Source of the DNA: Bradyrhizobium macuxiense
GTDB lineage: Bacteria > Pseudomonadota > Alphaproteobacteria > Rhizobiales > Xanthobacteraceae
Assembly (NCBI RefSeq): GCF_007993935.1
Contig: NZ_VITY01000011.1
Coordinates: 186,001-250,000, forward strand
Length of the DNA stretch: 64,000 nucleotides
Direction: 5' to 3'
Positions 38,075-47,344 of this stretch are shown here, piece after piece. Position numbers and translations under genes: made by a program. Below the pieces are notes generated by a model. That model saw only the letters and a list, made by a program, of their open reading frames with translations, was not told where the DNA came from and made no database searches. Each line of letters starts with the position of its first letter. Position 1 is the stretch's first letter.

Positions 38075-39271
38075 TTACCGATCGACCGGACATGACCCTT
38101 GAGAGTGCCTTGATCTCACGACTGCAAAGGTCGCTACTGCGAAAGCAACAAATGCGCTTGCCGCGCATAGAAGCACGATCGTGCCGAAAGGGAGCCGGTC
38201 ACCTAAAAGCGAGACAGCAATACCGCTTCCCGCAACCCCGCTATAGGTACAACATTGAAATAACCCGGAAAGGCGGCCGGCGCGATCCGGAGCAAGTGCA
38301 GAGACCATGTGCGTGTGGGCGGCAGCCGCAAATATTTGGCCAAAGCCGAGCATCGCGCTGCTCGACGCGATGACCACAGTCAGGCCGGCATCGAGCGACA
38401 TGATCGCAAGGCATGCCGCAAGCAGCATTGCGGCCCCGGCGACCGTCGGCAAGGCGCCCAACAGGTTGAAAATCGGCTTGACGGCTAGCGCCCCCAGCAG
38501 GGCCAAAACGCCGTTGGTCATGACGATGGTCAATAGAAGGCCTTTGTCGAGAACGCCTCCAGTTGTGGCACGTATTGCGGGATAGACATTGATGACGCCC
38601 GCGCCGAGATTGAGCAGAAAGACTGCAAGGAATACGGGATAGAGCGGTGCCAAATCCAGGACAGTTCCGGAAGGCTGCTTCTCAAGGATTGCCGGTGTCC
38701 TTCTGAACCGCAGCTTAATACCAAGAAGCACGATCAAGGACAGGATGATCGCCGATAAGTTGAACGCCAAAACGCCACGCAAATGCAACTGGTCGGAGAG
38801 CATGGCACCTGCAAACATTCCGATCAGATAGGTTAGCAAGTCGATATTGGCAATGTTGCGTAGCACCGAGATCATACCGTCGTTCGATGTGATACGACGG
38901 AAGAAAGAAACTTCTGCAGACAAGTAAACGGGCTGGACCAGACTTAGGATGGCCATTGAGGCATAGCTCAGAAAGGAATCGGCTCCGTCGGTGCCGAAGA
39001 TGGCGAGCAGCGCGCATATGCGAACCGCATTGACGATCATCATGGCGGAGATCGGGTCACGTCTGTCGACCAGCGGCGACAAGAAAAGGCTCCCAAGCAG
39101 GATAGGCGCAAAAGTGACGGCAACGCCGAGACCCGCGGCGCTCATGCCGGATTGGAGGAGGCCGATCAGGATGCCAATTCGGAACGCCCAGCCGCCGATC
39201 TGAACGATCAAATGCGATAGATAGACGACTTGCCGTGTGCTCGACCCGCTCATTTCTAGCTCATCGAACAT
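38075..39271 (-). CDS. MFS-type exporter in the peptide/TPR operon
   Basis: About 398 residues from 39271 (MFDELEMSGSSTRQVVYLSH); starts at 39253 or 39370 are possible and the start is not certain. Twelve predicted membrane segments, with the loop LFLSPLVDRRDPISAMM after helix 2. It resembles the efflux-type MFS proteins of the MefA/enterobactin-exporter kind (MFS_3), which fits export of a small product. It sits downstream of the TPR gene and 16 bases upstream of the DUF3088 gene. The logical cargo is the product of the 22-residue peptide gene, but that is inference. Confidence 0.78.
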   Translation of the reverse strand: MFDELEMSGSSTRQVVYLSHLIVQIGGWAFRIGILIGLLQSGMSAAGLGVAVTFAPILLGSLFLSPLVDRRDPISAMMIVNAVRICALLAIFGTDGADSFLSYASMAILSLVQPVYLSAEVSFFRRITSNDGMISVLRNIANIDLLTYLIGMFAGAMLSDQLHLRGVLAFNLSAIILSLIVLLGIKLRFRRTPAILEKQPSGTVLDLAPLYPVFLAVFLLNLGAGVINVYPAIRATTGGVLDKGLLLTIVMTNGVLALLGALAVKPIFNLLGALPTVAGAAMLLAACLAIMSLDAGLTVVIASSSAMLGFGQIFAAAAHTHMVSALAPDRAGRLSGLFQCCTYSGVAGSGIAVSLLGDRLPFGTIVLLCAASAFVAFAVATFAVVRSRHSQGSCPVDR

Positions 39272-39382
39272 GTCATCGGGCTCGCTTGATGCCGAAGCGA
39301 AGATGACGCTGGTCTTGTGTCGCCACATCGGTGTGATGAGCCCGCAAGGGCATGACGAACGCTCTCGCAACAGGACGACTGG

Positions 39383-39610
39383 TCAGAAGGCATCATATCT
39401 ACCTCCCCGCCTGTGGCGTGCGGTCGTTCGGGACAAGGTGCCGGCCAACCCGGGTCCCGTTGCCTGGTCAGTCCCTGAATTTGCGGCGCTTGTCGCGCGA
39501 CAGGATCCGCTAGACCTTGCCCTTAAGCTTTGAGGTGCAGCTACCACTGGCGACCCTGCCGCAAGCCGCGCGGCTTCGACGGCAAGGAATGCCATGAGCC
39601 GCCAGCTCAT
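39383..39610 (-). CDS. Possible small ORF coupled to the TPR gene
   Basis: 75 residues whose ATG overlaps the stop of the TPR gene in the arrangement ATGA, a typical coupling. Starts MSWRLMAFLAVEAARLAAGS, hydrophobic then Arg/Ser/Gly-rich. The composition after residue 25 looks like chance GC-rich sequence, so it may be a non-coding spacer or a decayed gene. Confidence 0.3.
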   Translation of the reverse strand: MSWRLMAFLAVEAARLAAGSPVVAAPQSLRARSSGSCRATSAANSGTDQATGPGLAGTLSRTTARHRRGGRYDAF

Positions 39611-41847
39611 GAAGGCTTGGCGGAAGACGCAGACGCTCGATCCCGCCGCGAAGCCAAGTCAGCTTGCAGACTTGTCCGGATGTGCTCACGAGTAAGCAGG
39701 TAATCTGGATCTCCTCCAATCTCGACAGCGACCGTGGCGTGGTTCAGTGATGTATCTGGCCGGCCCTGGTTGAAGTACTCGATGGCGAGATTGTTGTGCG
39801 TGGGCGCATGCCGAGGGTTAAGTTCAAGAGCTCGAAGATAGTGCGCGATGCTCTCGTTCGCCTTACCAAGCTCGGAATAGGCGAGACCGAGGTTGCTCTG
39901 CAAATCGGGATTCTTGGAATTGATATTGGCTGCTGCTAGATAGGACTCCAGAGCAGCTTTCGGCCTATCTTGCCACATCAAGATGTTGCCCTTCTCGAAG
40001 TGAGCTCGCCATTCGTTTGGCTTGATGACAAGTGTTCTGTCGAGATCGGCTAGAGCGCCTGCGGCATCTCCTATTCTGTTGCGAAGTGCGGCCCTGTTCA
40101 GATGAGCTTCGTAATAGGGGGGACAGAGCTCAATGGCGCGCGCATAAGCCTCTAGAGCCTCAGCTTCCCTTTCGGGTACTTTAGAAAGCAGGTTCCCCAG
40201 GTCATTCTGATACTCTCCATAGTAGGGATCGTAGGCAATCGCATCACGCAATTGCTTCTCTGCCCGAGGAAGATCGTCGACGAGTTCATAGACCTGACTG
40301 GTGTTGTAGATAAGAATCGACTGGTGAAGCTTGAAGCGCTCGTCGCCATACGCCTTAAGCATCTTACCATGGCCTTCCGCGCAAAGGCTGAGGGCTTCCT
40401 CATATTTCTCCTGCTTGGCCTTGATGTATGCATAGGCATTCTCTGCAAACACCTTGATATAATCGTACTTGTCGTGATCCTTGAAATCCCGTTCGATGGT
40501 CTCCAGATTTCGGACGGCGTACTCTTCGGCCACCGTGAGGTTGACCGGCTGCTGATAGCGTCCATACGTCATTGATTGGGCATAGAGAACCGTTGGCGTG
40601 TATCGGCTCTTCGGGAATGTCTTGTAGAATTCATTCAGATAGGGAACGGACACCCGCCCGCAGCCGAGCGAATACAGCACAAAAGCCGCGTTGATGAAGG
40701 CGGCGTTCACCGGAGCATCTCCCGAGCCGTAGGTGCGAAGCGCAGGATCAGCGAAAAGTTCCCCGAAGTAGCCAAACCAGAGGTCATACAGGCCGATGCT
40801 TTGGAGGATCTGACTCGGTTCTGCAACCAGTTCCAGACGCTTGTATTTGTCCCTTATTGATAGCGCATGAAGCATGATGAGCGGCGCCTCGCCCGTCAGA
40901 TAGCGGTCGAGGCAAGCGCGGTGCACCTGCTCGTGCAGATGATCTGCGGTCGCCTGCTCGAAGGTCGCATAGTTTCGTTGCGCGATGAGATCAGGCGTCG
41001 TGCAATCGGATTCAATGTACGATTTGAGAAGGCTGTGCCGTTCCCCGGCGTTGAGGCTGGCCAGATGGAGATCCACGATCGCGATCGGCTCGAGATAGCC
41101 GATGACGGGCAATCCGGCTGCCGCGCATTTGCTTAAGGCCTCGGCGATCAGCGGATTCCCACCACTTGCCTCATAGATCTGCCGCTGTTTCTCCGAAGCG
41201 AGATTCCGATCCAGGACCGGCCCCAGTTCCTGCATGCTATATCTGCCGAAATGAACTTCGCTGGCGTCCTGGAAAAAGAGGCATTGTTCATAATCGATCA
41301 GGAGAAACCGAAACAGACGCGTATCGTCGTCCAGCCTGACGAGCAGCTTGATCAGGTTCTTCGCCGGGGCGGACAGGGTAGCCGCCCGGTCGATGACGAG
41401 GATGTGACGTTCGTTGCGCTCTCGGGCACACGTGATCAGGAATTCGGCTAATCCGACCAAGAGCTTATTTTGATATTCATGATGATAGAAGCGTGTGCGC
41501 TCCTCCTTGCTCGAGGTATTGGTGAGATCCTTCGGCACGCTAAAGGCATCGCTGACCAGGAGAGGGAATAGCCGCTTCAAGGATTGTTGTGCCGCCTTAA
41601 CCAGTTGTGGGCTATTTTCAGCCGCCCACGTCAGTTCGGCGTCGATGAGCGCTTGCAGCCCCGCAAGGTAGCCGCCGGTCCGCCAGTCGCCGTCAGTGAT
41701 TGAGATGTCCCAGCCGGAGCTCGCGAGTGCCGATTTGATCGTCGGAACCGGTGCCATGCCCCCTTCTGCCTTCAAGATGGTGATCGGACTGATCTTGACG
41801 GAAGATGATATGGCCGGGGCAATGCGCTGCTGGATCAAATCAACCAT
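39607..41847 (-). CDS. Degenerate STAND-type NTPase with C-terminal TPR array
   Basis: 746 residues from the ATG at 41847, preceded by GGAGAG; the frame extends seven codons upstream, but only a GTG without ribosome-binding site is there. The N-terminal about 350 residues resemble an AAA/STAND NTPase: a Walker-B-like HILVIDRAATLS, a sensor-like FRFLLIDYEQC, and YEASGGNPLIAEALSKC, the GxP region of STAND proteins. The P-loop position (ILKAEGGMAPVPTIKSAL) has lost the GxGKT consensus, so nucleotide binding is doubtful. The C-terminal about 350 residues hold at least six TPR units (AYARAIELCPPYYEAHLNRA, SNLGLAYSELGKANESIAHY and others). It lies between the peptide and exporter genes; a peptide-binding scaffold or receptor role is plausible. 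Confidence 0.75.
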   Translation of the reverse strand: MVDLIQQRIAPAISSSVKISPITILKAEGGMAPVPTIKSALASSGWDISITDGDWRTGGYLAGLQALIDAELTWAAENSPQLVKAAQQSLKRLFPLLVSDAFSVPKDLTNTSSKEERTRFYHHEYQNKLLVGLAEFLITCARERNERHILVIDRAATLSAPAKNLIKLLVRLDDDTRLFRFLLIDYEQCLFFQDASEVHFGRYSMQELGPVLDRNLASEKQRQIYEASGGNPLIAEALSKCAAAGLPVIGYLEPIAIVDLHLASLNAGERHSLLKSYIESDCTTPDLIAQRNYATFEQATADHLHEQVHRACLDRYLTGEAPLIMLHALSIRDKYKRLELVAEPSQILQSIGLYDLWFGYFGELFADPALRTYGSGDAPVNAAFINAAFVLYSLGCGRVSVPYLNEFYKTFPKSRYTPTVLYAQSMTYGRYQQPVNLTVAEEYAVRNLETIERDFKDHDKYDYIKVFAENAYAYIKAKQEKYEEALSLCAEGHGKMLKAYGDERFKLHQSILIYNTSQVYELVDDLPRAEKQLRDAIAYDPYYGEYQNDLGNLLSKVPEREAEALEAYARAIELCPPYYEAHLNRAALRNRIGDAAGALADLDRTLVIKPNEWRAHFEKGNILMWQDRPKAALESYLAAANINSKNPDLQSNLGLAYSELGKANESIAHYLRALELNPRHAPTHNNLAIEYFNQGRPDTSLNHATVAVEIGGDPDYLLTREHIRTSLQADLASRRDRASASSAKPS

Positions 41848-41871
41848 TCTACTCTCCGCAACTGTCACAAA

Positions 41872-41898
41872 GGAGGGTGGTCGAAAGGACCACCCTCC
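41872..41898 (-). promoter_or_regulatory. Strong intercistronic hairpin between peptide and TPR genes
   Basis: A perfect 11-base-pair stem (GGAGGGTGGTC with GACCACCCTCC) around a 5-base loop. No T-run of terminator strength follows on the minus strand (TTTGTG). It could stabilise the upstream peptide message or partly attenuate the downstream genes, the usual way to make much more precursor peptide than enzyme. Confidence 0.8.
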
Positions 41899-41952
41899 GA
41901 TGCCGCTATGCTTTCATCAGGTAGATGCATTCAAGGCACTCATCGAACCAAC

Positions 41953-42021
41953 CTAGAGCGTACCCGTGTACGGAGTGGTGGTGCGGATGGTGGTCTTGAT
42001 CTCAGCGATCTTCTTCGTCAT
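41953..42021 (-). CDS. 22-residue Thr-rich peptide, candidate precursor or signal peptide
   Basis: Begins MTKKIAEIKTTIRTTT and ends PYTGTL. The start is well defined: AGAAGGAAGGGA lies just upstream of the ATG, much better than in the longer 62-residue frame that contains it. Eight of the last 14 residues are Thr. Lys/Ile-rich N-terminal half, Thr-rich C-terminal half with Pro-Tyr and Gly, as in leader/core precursors of ribosomal peptides, though no lanthionine, radical-SAM or cyclodehydratase enzyme is in the operon. It is followed by the hairpin and then the TPR, MFS and DUF3088 genes. Confidence 0.6.
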   Translation of the reverse strand: MTKKIAEIKTTIRTTTPYTGTL

Positions 42022-42056
42022 CACGTTTTCCCTTCCTTCTCTGACACGCCAGACCA

Positions 42057-42072
42057 AGCGAAAGCACGGCCA
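42057..42072 (-). promoter_or_regulatory. Candidate sigma-54 promoter of the peptide operon
   Basis: On the minus strand TGGCCGTGCTTTCGCT keeps TGGC and GC(T) with the invariant GG-N10-GC spacing but matches the rest of the RpoN consensus poorly. The predicted transcript start would be about 25 bases before the peptide ATG. No TGT-N10-ACA NifA site was found upstream, so the call is weak. Confidence 0.3.
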
Positions 42073-43248
42073 GTCGTGCAGGAAAAGAATAGTGAGTTGC
42101 TGTGCCAATCCGCAGCGAGATTCCTTGACTGTCGCTGTCAAAAAAATTGGAAGTGCGGCTCAGATTGGCGCTAGCAGAGGACCCGATCTGGCGCTTGGAC
42201 CGTTGTGACTGGAGGCTCGGCTTTGTCGCGTGGCGCCAGTCTCTTGCTGACTTGCATCTGGCACCTTCGGCGTCCCAACCTTCGCCTCGCACAGCCAGCA
42301 AATTGGCTGGCAACGGCTTGCCACTCGGGAAGCGCTCCGGGGAGAATGCGCGGTTCAGTGGGTATGGCGGTGACTGGTTAAGGGACGTGCCTTGCGCCTG
42401 AGCCGGATGAGCGCGGGATATGAGCCTCGAATCCGCGCGGCCCTACCAGAAGTCGGAGTTTCAGCCCTAACCGGCTACCAGAAAGGTGCGCGGGTGCTCT
42501 CATCAGGATTGAGCTATTCGCAGCGTGACGATTCAAGCGACTTTTTTTGCCAACTGACTGTTGCGATGTGTGGTTCGAGCGAGGAGAATTCATTCCATGC
42601 TCGGACTCGCCGAACAAGCGAAGAAGGAGCCCGATTCCTTCCGATGGGCGGGACTGAGGAGCGGGCAGCTGGGCCGGCGTTTTGGAAGGGGCACGTGCCT
42701 CCATGACGAGACGGCTCAAGACTTGCGAAGGGACGCGCCTCTCCTGACGGCCGTTATCCTGTCCCGCATACAACTTCGCAGGCCGAGTTCGCCAACCACG
42801 ACGGCACTTCGAATTCCAAATGCGCGAGGAAGCGGCATCGGTGTTTCCCTGCTTACCTACCGAGATGGCACGGCAATGGTGCACGAATGTGCCTCCTAAC
42901 GGGATCCGTCGTTGATGCAATCGGCACAAAAAAGAAGCCCGGCCTCCTTTCGGCGGCCGGGCGGAAGTCTCAGTCCGGGAGGAGCGACGCTAATGGACAT
43001 CGCACCGACCTCCATTGGCAGAAGGAGAGGCTGCCAACGGTTCGATTGCGGCGAGGGCATGCGCCGCAAACTCTGAAAACGGATATACTTCTTATCTGAC
43101 GCTCCTCGGGCTGGTACAATCGATTGTCTTGATGGAGAGCATCTACAGTATGGATATGTGTGAACATTCGAGTCCGGGAGCCTTGATTGATAGCTCCTTG
43201 TTGGTTTGGTGCACTCCGTTCAACCTCTCTGTACTAATCGCTCGCATC
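42073..43248. other. 1.2 kb without a recognisable gene
   Basis: Large ORFs on both strands (for example minus 42378-42929) are Arg/Ser/Pro-rich and have no start signal or family pattern. The region contains the minus-strand terminator at 42927-42962. Confidence 0.5.
42927..42962 (-). terminator. Intrinsic terminator for the small zinc protein gene
   Basis: On the minus strand an 8-base stem GCCCGGCC/GGCCGGGC with a 10-base loop is followed by TTCTTTTTTG. It ends transcription coming from the gene at 43249-43434. Confidence 0.75.
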
Positions 43249-43434
43249 TTAAGCCGCTCGCAACCATCGAAGCCATTTATGGTCGGCCTCTCGCCGCCTC
43301 TTGAAGTGCTCGACGCATTTCTTGGAGCAAAAGGCCGTTCGCCAATAGTAGTAACGGATCAGCCCGAACCGTCCTCCGCATACCGCGCAGCACCTGACTG
43401 AACCGTGGTCGGATCGATGGTCGCTGTTGCGCAT
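43249..43434 (-). CDS. Small zinc-ribbon-like protein
   Basis: 61 residues. The ATG at 43434 has AGGAGG eight bases upstream. Four cysteines in VRCCAVCGGRFG and AFCSKKCVEHFKRR form a Cys-x2-Cys...Cys-x3-Cys set typical of a zinc ribbon; the rest is basic and aromatic, suggesting nucleic-acid contact. Short proteins like this are common in Bradyrhizobium. Function unknown. Confidence 0.62.
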   Translation of the reverse strand: MRNSDHRSDHGSVRCCAVCGGRFGLIRYYYWRTAFCSKKCVEHFKRRREADHKWLRWLRAA

Positions 43435-43970
43435 TTCTCGCCTCCTGTCGGCATTAGGTGGCAGCCCCTTGCGTTTTACTTGGCGCAGCACCACGCACAC
43501 GCGTGAAGTGCGGCGTCGACGCTGCTCAATCGCGGCATGTAAGGGCACGGGGCGCAGAACTTGATTCTTATGTGCGCTTCCTCGGCGAAGTGTCGTCGAT
43601 CAGACTGCTTCACCGAGATTGGTTACTGTACCGATGTTTTCGTCCTGATTGATGCAATGTGCGCCTTGCTGATGATTAAATACTGCGCCGTGGCGCGTTT
43701 GTTCGACGAATTTGAGCTGATACGACGAACACGCGTTCCTTCGGAACCTCTGTTCGAAAAGCTCCATAAAGAGGGCGTGGCGACCGTTGGCGAGATAGGA
43801 ACGGGATGCTAAATCGGCTCGCGGCTTAATGGCGTGATCTGCTACGCCAGCAAGGGGCCGTCCGTTGATTGTTTCCTGATGCCGAAATGCCCGATCTTCC
43901 CAGATACAACAACTCCGTTCGTCGTCGCCTCACTTCTGGACAGGAACTTCCTCCATTTTACTGAATCGGT
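43435..43970. other. Gap without a clear gene
   Basis: A plus-strand ORF ending at 43812 (ARLFDEFELIRRTRVPSEPL) looks protein-like over about 45 residues but lacks a good start; possibly a fragment. Confidence 0.35.
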
Positions 43971-45323
43971 TCAAACCGCCCGACTGTGTGTAGCCTCGGA
44001 TCGCGCAAGATGAGCGTCGAACGCCGACGCGACGCTCCGGACCAGAAACTGAGCGTCGCTACTTACGTAAAGCCGGTCATCGTCCATGGTCACGACGCCA
44101 TCCGCGATAAGGCTGCCGATCCGAGACCGATCGACGATGGCCAGTGTCGGATCCCTGCCGTGACGGCGGGATATGTCGGCAAGATCGACGGCCATGTCAC
44201 ACATGAGACGCTCGATGATTTCGGCTCGGAAACGATCTTCCTCTGTGAGCGAGTAACCCTTGACGGTGGCGAACCGCTCATCGGTGATGCGCGCGAGGTA
44301 GTCCTTTGTCGCGGAAGCGTTCTGGACGAATCCTTGGGGCATGCGGCCAATGGCACTGGCGCCGAGACCAACGAGGGCATCCGCGGAATCGTCCGTATAG
44401 CCTTGGAAGTTGCGCCTCAGCGTGCCTTGCTGACTTGCTAAGGCCAAGGCGTCGTCCGGGAGGGCGAAGTGATCGAGGCCGATACGCACGTATCCCGCAT
44501 CAATCAAGGCTTCGGCGATCGTTTCGGATTGGAGATATCGCTCGACGCTGTTGGGCAGGGAGGCTTCGTCGATCTTGCGCTGATGCTTCTTGAATGAAGG
44601 AATATGGGCGTAGCCGAACACAGAAAAACGGTCCGGACGGAGCTGGACGCACTTGGCGACGGTGTCCAAGCATGAAGCCGCCGTCTGCAGGGGCAGGCCG
44701 TAAATCAAGTCGAAATTGACCCTCCCGATTCCTGCGCGTCGCAGCCGCTCGACCGAAGTCGCTGTCTGTTCGAAGCTCTGCAGACGATTGATGGCGCGTT
44801 GAACAGCGGGATCGAAACTCTGGATGCCAAGGCTCACTCGGTTGACCCCGCAATAGCCCAGCGCCTCCGCCATCGGCTCGGTCAGCGTGCGTGGATCGAT
44901 CTCGACGGCGATCTCGGCATCAGGCCGCACCAGGAACGAATAGCGTAACGTGCCGACGAGATCAGCGAACGTTTCGGGTGTCATGACCGTAGGAGTGCCG
45001 CCGCCGAAGTGGATATGAGAAATCGATAGTCGTTGACCGATGGTCTCTCCGACGAGGTAAGCCTCGGTACGCAGTCCTGCGGCGTAGATCGCGATCGGTT
45101 CGTTGCGCTTCGTGACAGACGTGTGGCAGCCGCAGTGCCAACACAGGGACCGACAAAACGGCACATGAAGGTAGATCGAGGCGCGCTGCTGGACCCGCAA
45201 CGAGTTGAGCCATGTTCGGTAGTCCGTTTCGCGCACTGACGATGAGAAATGCGGCGCTGTCGGATAGCTGGTATAACGCGGCAGCCGATCCTGCCCGTAG
45301 GATTTTGCCAAGTCCGATCGCAT
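43971..45323 (-). CDS. hemN: Oxygen-independent coproporphyrinogen III dehydrogenase
   Basis: Radical-SAM enzyme that makes protoporphyrinogen without oxygen, needed for heme synthesis in microaerobic cells. The cluster motif CRSLCWHCGCHT has the Cys-x3-Cys-x2-Cys spacing; other features are YTSYPTAPHFS near the start, HIHFGGGTPTVM, IEIDPRTLTEPMAEAL, RVSLGIQSFDPAVQRAINR and NFDLIYGLPLQT. The true start is the ATG at 45323: GGGAGGA lies six bases upstream, and the five upstream codons are just this site. 450 residues, normal. A FixK box (45376-45389) lies close upstream, as known for Bradyrhizobium hemN genes. Confidence 0.95.
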   Translation of the reverse strand: MRSDLAKSYGQDRLPRYTSYPTAPHFSSSVRETDYRTWLNSLRVQQRASIYLHVPFCRSLCWHCGCHTSVTKRNEPIAIYAAGLRTEAYLVGETIGQRLSISHIHFGGGTPTVMTPETFADLVGTLRYSFLVRPDAEIAVEIDPRTLTEPMAEALGYCGVNRVSLGIQSFDPAVQRAINRLQSFEQTATSVERLRRAGIGRVNFDLIYGLPLQTAASCLDTVAKCVQLRPDRFSVFGYAHIPSFKKHQRKIDEASLPNSVERYLQSETIAEALIDAGYVRIGLDHFALPDDALALASQQGTLRRNFQGYTDDSADALVGLGASAIGRMPQGFVQNASATKDYLARITDERFATVKGYSLTEEDRFRAEIIERLMCDMAVDLADISRRHGRDPTLAIVDRSRIGSLIADGVVTMDDDRLYVSSDAQFLVRSVASAFDAHLARSEATHSRAV

Positions 45324-45375
45324 GCGGAATCCTCCCACTCTCTTAAGCGACTATTGGATTCGCGGCGGACAAGCT

Positions 45376-45389
45376 TTGCGCTGCCTCAA
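45376..45389 (-). promoter_or_regulatory. FixK box upstream of hemN
   Basis: TTGCGCTGCCTCAA fits the Bradyrhizobium FixK2 pattern TTG(A/C)-N6-(T/G)CAA. Its centre would place the transcript start (41.5 bases downstream) about 18 bases before the hemN ATG. Confidence 0.75.
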
Positions 45390-45616
45390 AATGTCTGATG
45401 TGGGGCTGCTAAAGGAGACTCTGAAGCCGAAGTTGGTAGGGAATGCCCACGACGCATATATCGGGAATCGGGATCGCGGATGATGGTCATGTACGGGCAA
45501 TGGGGCGCCGTCCACGACGCAGAAACCGGCAATTTGCTAGAGATCCGGCGCACTCATCATCGAGCGAGTCAGAATGGGTATGACGTCGGGTTATCTTCAG
45601 GAGGCCGGGAGCGCGG

Positions 45617-46255
45617 TCAAAACAACGGGCCGTCCGTCTTGGCGCCATCTGGCTGGATGGCCGCCATCGCTGATGAACTCGTGACCGAGTGCCGTTCGGC
45701 TTCGGCCTCTTGTGCCAATTGGAGAATGTGGGCTCTCAGCGCGTCGGAAGTCGCTTCGCCTGCCTCGCTGAAAAGAGGATCCTTACGATCGGTGAGCGCC
45801 GAACCGATTTCCATCCAATCCTGAGGAGACAGAGCCTTCAACGCCGTGGGGAAGAACTCATGTTCTTCCCACGTCATGTGATCCCGTTCGCACACTATAA
45901 AGTTGCGCACGATGCTGCCAATCTCTTGCCGGAGCATATCGCGATCCGCGAGGACGGCATCGATCGCTCGAGCGAAGTGACGCAAACGATCGGCGCCTTC
46001 GTTGTGCTCACGCGTGAGGTCTCCGAGACTTGCAGCTGCATCCGGATTGCGAATCCTTAGCTTGGAGAAGATCAAGTCTTCCTGCGGATGATGGTACACC
46101 TCTGGGTAAACCTGGAAATAGCTGATAATCGCGCGAATTACCTCGTAATCAGGACGATCACCACGCTCGAAAATCTCCAGCTCACGCTGAAGTACGGCGA
46201 GAAGCAGTTCCATATTGCGATGCTCTCGACGCAGAAGATCGACGATCATTTGCAC
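45617..46255 (-). CDS. Hemerythrin-like (HHE) domain protein
   Basis: 212 residues forming a four-helix bundle with the di-iron ligands in order: DLLRREHRNMELLL, VYHHPQEDLIFSKL, LTREHNEGADRL and RDHMTWEEHEFFPTAL. Such proteins bind oxygen or NO at a di-iron site and serve in sensing or repair under low oxygen. The C-terminal 50 residues are a polar tail. It lies between hemN and the Crp/Fnr gene, all on the same strand; a near-match to a FixK box (46284-46297, one base off) lies upstream but is too close to the start to be persuasive. Confidence 0.9.
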   Translation of the reverse strand: MQMIVDLLRREHRNMELLLAVLQRELEIFERGDRPDYEVIRAIISYFQVYPEVYHHPQEDLIFSKLRIRNPDAAASLGDLTREHNEGADRLRHFARAIDAVLADRDMLRQEIGSIVRNFIVCERDHMTWEEHEFFPTALKALSPQDWMEIGSALTDRKDPLFSEAGEATSDALRAHILQLAQEAEAERHSVTSSSAMAAIQPDGAKTDGPLF

Positions 46256-46418
46256 TGCTCCATAGAGGAACCGGTGAAAGAGGTTGCGTCATTGCATTAG
46301 GTCGAACCAAGCTGAACAGAGCTCGGCGCCCCATCATTGCGCGCGTGAAATAACGGCGATGCGCTTTCAGCGGGCGCAAGCCGATCACGCGAAGCCGCTT
46401 GAGTTTGCGCGCATCAAC

Positions 46419-47102
46419 TCAGTCCAAGTTCCGCACGAAGCCATGGAACAATACGTGGTCGCGCAGCTCGACTCGTCGTGAGGTGAGCAGCGAGATGACG
46501 CCCTTCTGCTCGAGTTGAGTAAAGGTTCGCGATATTGTCTCAATCGTCAGGCCAAGGTAGTCGGCGATATCCTGTCGTGACATGGGAAGTTCGATGGCTG
46601 CGTTCTTCGTGGCGCGGCGAGCCATATCGCGCAGGAAGCCAATGACCCTCTGTTCAGCGCTGCTGATCAGCAGCATCACATGGTTTTGAAAGCGGCGTAG
46701 CTCCAGCGCGGTCGCGTCCCACAGCTGTCGCGCCAGGTCTTTTTCATGGATTGCTCGGATCATGAGCGCGCTACGCCTGACCATCAATACCTGTGATTCA
46801 CAGATCGCCTCGGCCGAAGAGATGTGGGTATCGCCGGCCTCGAAGCCGAAGATATCTCCGGGCAGGTAAAACGCACCGATCTGGCGACGTCCGTCCTCCA
46901 GGATCTTGTAGGTTCGCACGGCACCGGACGTCACTTGATAAAGGTGTTCTGCTGCCTCTTCCTCGCCGTAGATCTCGGTATTGCGTGCGAATCGCATCGG
47001 CGTCCCGATCATGCCGAACGGTCCCTCAGTCCGAGCTGGGCCTCGCAAGGCGCTGGTCGGATGCCGCCTCGTCTGGACTGAAACGGCAGCCTGAATCTGC
47101 AT
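46419..47102 (-). CDS. Crp/Fnr-family regulator (FixK-like)
   Basis: 227 residues: a cyclic-nucleotide-binding-like beta-barrel (IYGEEEAAEHLYQVTSGAVR, GAFYLPGDIFGFEAG) and a C-terminal helix-turn-helix ELPMSRQDIADYLGLTIETI then SRTFTQLEQKGVI. The recognition helix keeps E..SR, as in FNR/FixK proteins that bind TTGA-N6-TCAA. The N-terminal cysteines that hold the FNR iron-sulfur cluster are absent, so it is FixK-type rather than FNR-type. FixK boxes lie at hemN and at five more places in the next 10 kb, so this regulator or the chromosomal FixK2 may act on them. Confidence 0.88.
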   Translation of the reverse strand: MQIQAAVSVQTRRHPTSALRGPARTEGPFGMIGTPMRFARNTEIYGEEEAAEHLYQVTSGAVRTYKILEDGRRQIGAFYLPGDIFGFEAGDTHISSAEAICESQVLMVRRSALMIRAIHEKDLARQLWDATALELRRFQNHVMLLISSAEQRVIGFLRDMARRATKNAAIELPMSRQDIADYLGLTIETISRTFTQLEQKGVISLLTSRRVELRDHVLFHGFVRNLD

Positions 47103-47344
47103 GTCGGCACCCCATCGTGAGAAGATCGATGGACGCAGATTGGCTGCTACGGACGAAGCGCGACATTTGGATGTTTCCCCTAAGTAGAAGCCAGTAGGTA
47201 TTTGTACGTAGGCCTCGGTCGGAGAAGCCTTGATAGGGATAGGCTGTCCTTTTTGGTGCCCTCGTCACCGGGCTTGAGCCAGGAACCGAGGTCGATAAGA
47301 GAGACCAACAATGCGAACGCTGCCCTGTATATCGCGAATGACGA

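Noticed and set aside
42378..42929. 183-codon ORF upstream (minus strand) of the peptide gene
   Set aside because: Arg/Ser/Pro-rich, no ribosome-binding site, no family pattern, and a terminator lies at its start; typical of chance ORFs in GC-rich DNA.
46284..46297. FixK box upstream of the hemerythrin-like gene
   Set aside because: One mismatch (TTGC-N6-GCAT) and it is too close to the start codon for a normal activator position.
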